Assembly: GCF_002111595.1 (NCBI RefSeq)
Contig: NZ_LUTN01000007.1
Span: 1 to 64,000, forward strand
Source of the DNA: Lonsdalea britannica
GTDB lineage: Bacteria; Pseudomonadota; Gammaproteobacteria; Enterobacterales; Enterobacteriaceae
Direction of reading: 5' to 3'
DNA length: 64,000 nucleotides
Part shown: positions 63,403 through 64,000 of the stretch, piece after piece
Numbering within the stretch: the first letter of the stretch is position 1
Layout of the letters: the number at the start of each line of letters is the position of its first letter
Notes under the pieces: model-generated
The model's input: only the letters and a program-made list of their open reading frames with translations
What the model was told of the DNA's origin: nothing
Database searches by the model: none
Position numbers and translations under genes: made by a program

Positions 63403-64000
63403 TCAGGGCTGACGCAGCACCCGACGCCCGTGATCCAACAGCGCATCCGTCACTTTACGCATCATCCGGCTTTCCGGAGCGAAGCGATGCCAATACAGCA
63501 TCCGTCGCTGCAACAGGCCCGGCGTGAGATCGATCAACTCGCCTTTAGCCAGCTCTCGTTCGATCTGCAAGTGGGGGATCATGCAGCAGGTGGTGCCCTG
63601 ACGGGCCAGCTGCACAAATGCTTCCGACGAGTTCACGATATGGCAGGGGACGCTGCCGGGCGAAAGGTCGAAATTCTGCTGTAAAAACGCCTGATGCATA
63701 TCATCCAGATGGTCGAAAGCAACGGCGGGCGCGCGCAGCAAGGCGGAGCGGGTGACGCCGTTCGGGAAATAGCGTTTCGCGAATTCCGGCGAGGCGACGA
63801 ACAGGTAGTCCAACGCGCCTAGCGCATCGACCAGACAGCTTGGCAGCGGCTGTGGCTGAATACTCACGGCACCGACGACCTCGCCGCGACGCAAACGCTC
63901 TTGCGTGCGTGTCTCATCTTCCACCTGCAGGTTCAGACGAATCGGCGAGTCCGCCAGCACCGACTGCAATGCTGGCAGCAGCCAGGTCGCCAGACTATCG
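63403..64000 (-). CDS. argP: LysR-family regulator ArgP (IciA), C-terminal part
   Basis: The frame runs off the right edge; the N-terminal DNA-binding helix is missing. The effector domain is almost identical to E. coli Arg[72 protein letters not shown]. ArgP senses lysine and arginine and activates argO, dapB and others. Convergent with yggE as in E. coli. Confidence 0.96.
   Translation of the reverse strand, partial: DSLATWLLPALQSVLADSPIRLNLQVEDETRTQERLRRGEVVGAVSIQPQPLPSCLVDALGALDYLFVASPEFAKRYFPNGVTRSALLRAPAVAFDHLDDMHQAFLQQNFDLSPGSVPCHIVNSSEAFVQLARQGTTCCMIPHLQIERELAKGELIDLTPGLLQRRMLYWHRFAPESRMMRKVTDALLDHGRRVLRQP

Overview
The window looks like the chromosome of a GC-moderate member of the Enterobacterales, most likely Pectobacteriaceae (Brenneria, Lonsdalea, Dickeya or Pectobacterium type). 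This is inferred from near-enterobacterial protein sequences (SpeA, Epd, FbaA, Hfq, ArgP), from gene order, and from an accessory type VI secretion (T6SS) island. I cannot name the species from sequence alone.

Layout. (1) 1-11.9 kb is a T6SS vgrG/rhs effector island: the VgrG C-terminus, a PAAR-lipase effector with a lipoprotein ankyrin partner, two DUF4123 adaptors, a large Rhs toxin with a small AT-rich immunity gene, then a decayed Rhs core fragment and an orphan secreted protein gene. (2) 12.5-16.3 kb holds a LysR regulator, NAD-dependent formate dehydrogenase and an ACS-family MFS carrier. (3) A tRNA-Gly(GCC) gene at 16.9 kb is followed by an accessory segment (17.3-25.2 kb). This carries a two-gene operon related to pigD/pigE of prodigiosin synthesis but with no other pig gene, a secreted TolB-like propeller and a LysE/RhtB exporter. 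(4) A non-coding stretch at 25.2-26.1 kb has two perfect DnaA boxes and resembles the datA locus. It leads into the conserved run nnrD-tsaE-amiB-mutL-miaA-hfq-hflX-hflK-hflC-yjeT-purA. (5) 38.5-48.4 kb: mpl, fbp, then ruvX-yqgE-gshB-rsmE-endA-sprT-galP-metK on the minus strand. (6) 49-59.2 kb: speA, loiP, tktA, epd-pgk-fbaA-mscS. (7) 59.5-64 kb: a type-2 leuA with a divergent AraC regulator, sitting where argO lies in E. coli, then yggE and argP (cut by the window end).

Thirteen single-base frameshifts interrupt ten genes (PAAR-lipase, second DUF4123, pigE-like, nnrD twice, mutL, purA, galP, tktA, epd, araC). Every one is repaired by adding one base, usually in a short G or C run, and the reading frames on both sides are otherwise intact. 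This favours base-calling or assembly error over true decay, so I annotate the full spans and mark them as disrupted in this sequence.

The most novel element is the stand-alone pigD/pigE-like pair. Its two enzymes could reduce an acyl thioester to an aldehyde, add an acetyl unit from pyruvate and aminate the product to an alkyl-pyrroline, without the rest of the prodigiosin pathway. The datA-like DnaA-box pair and the modular Rhs tip with its remnant are also worth a closer look.
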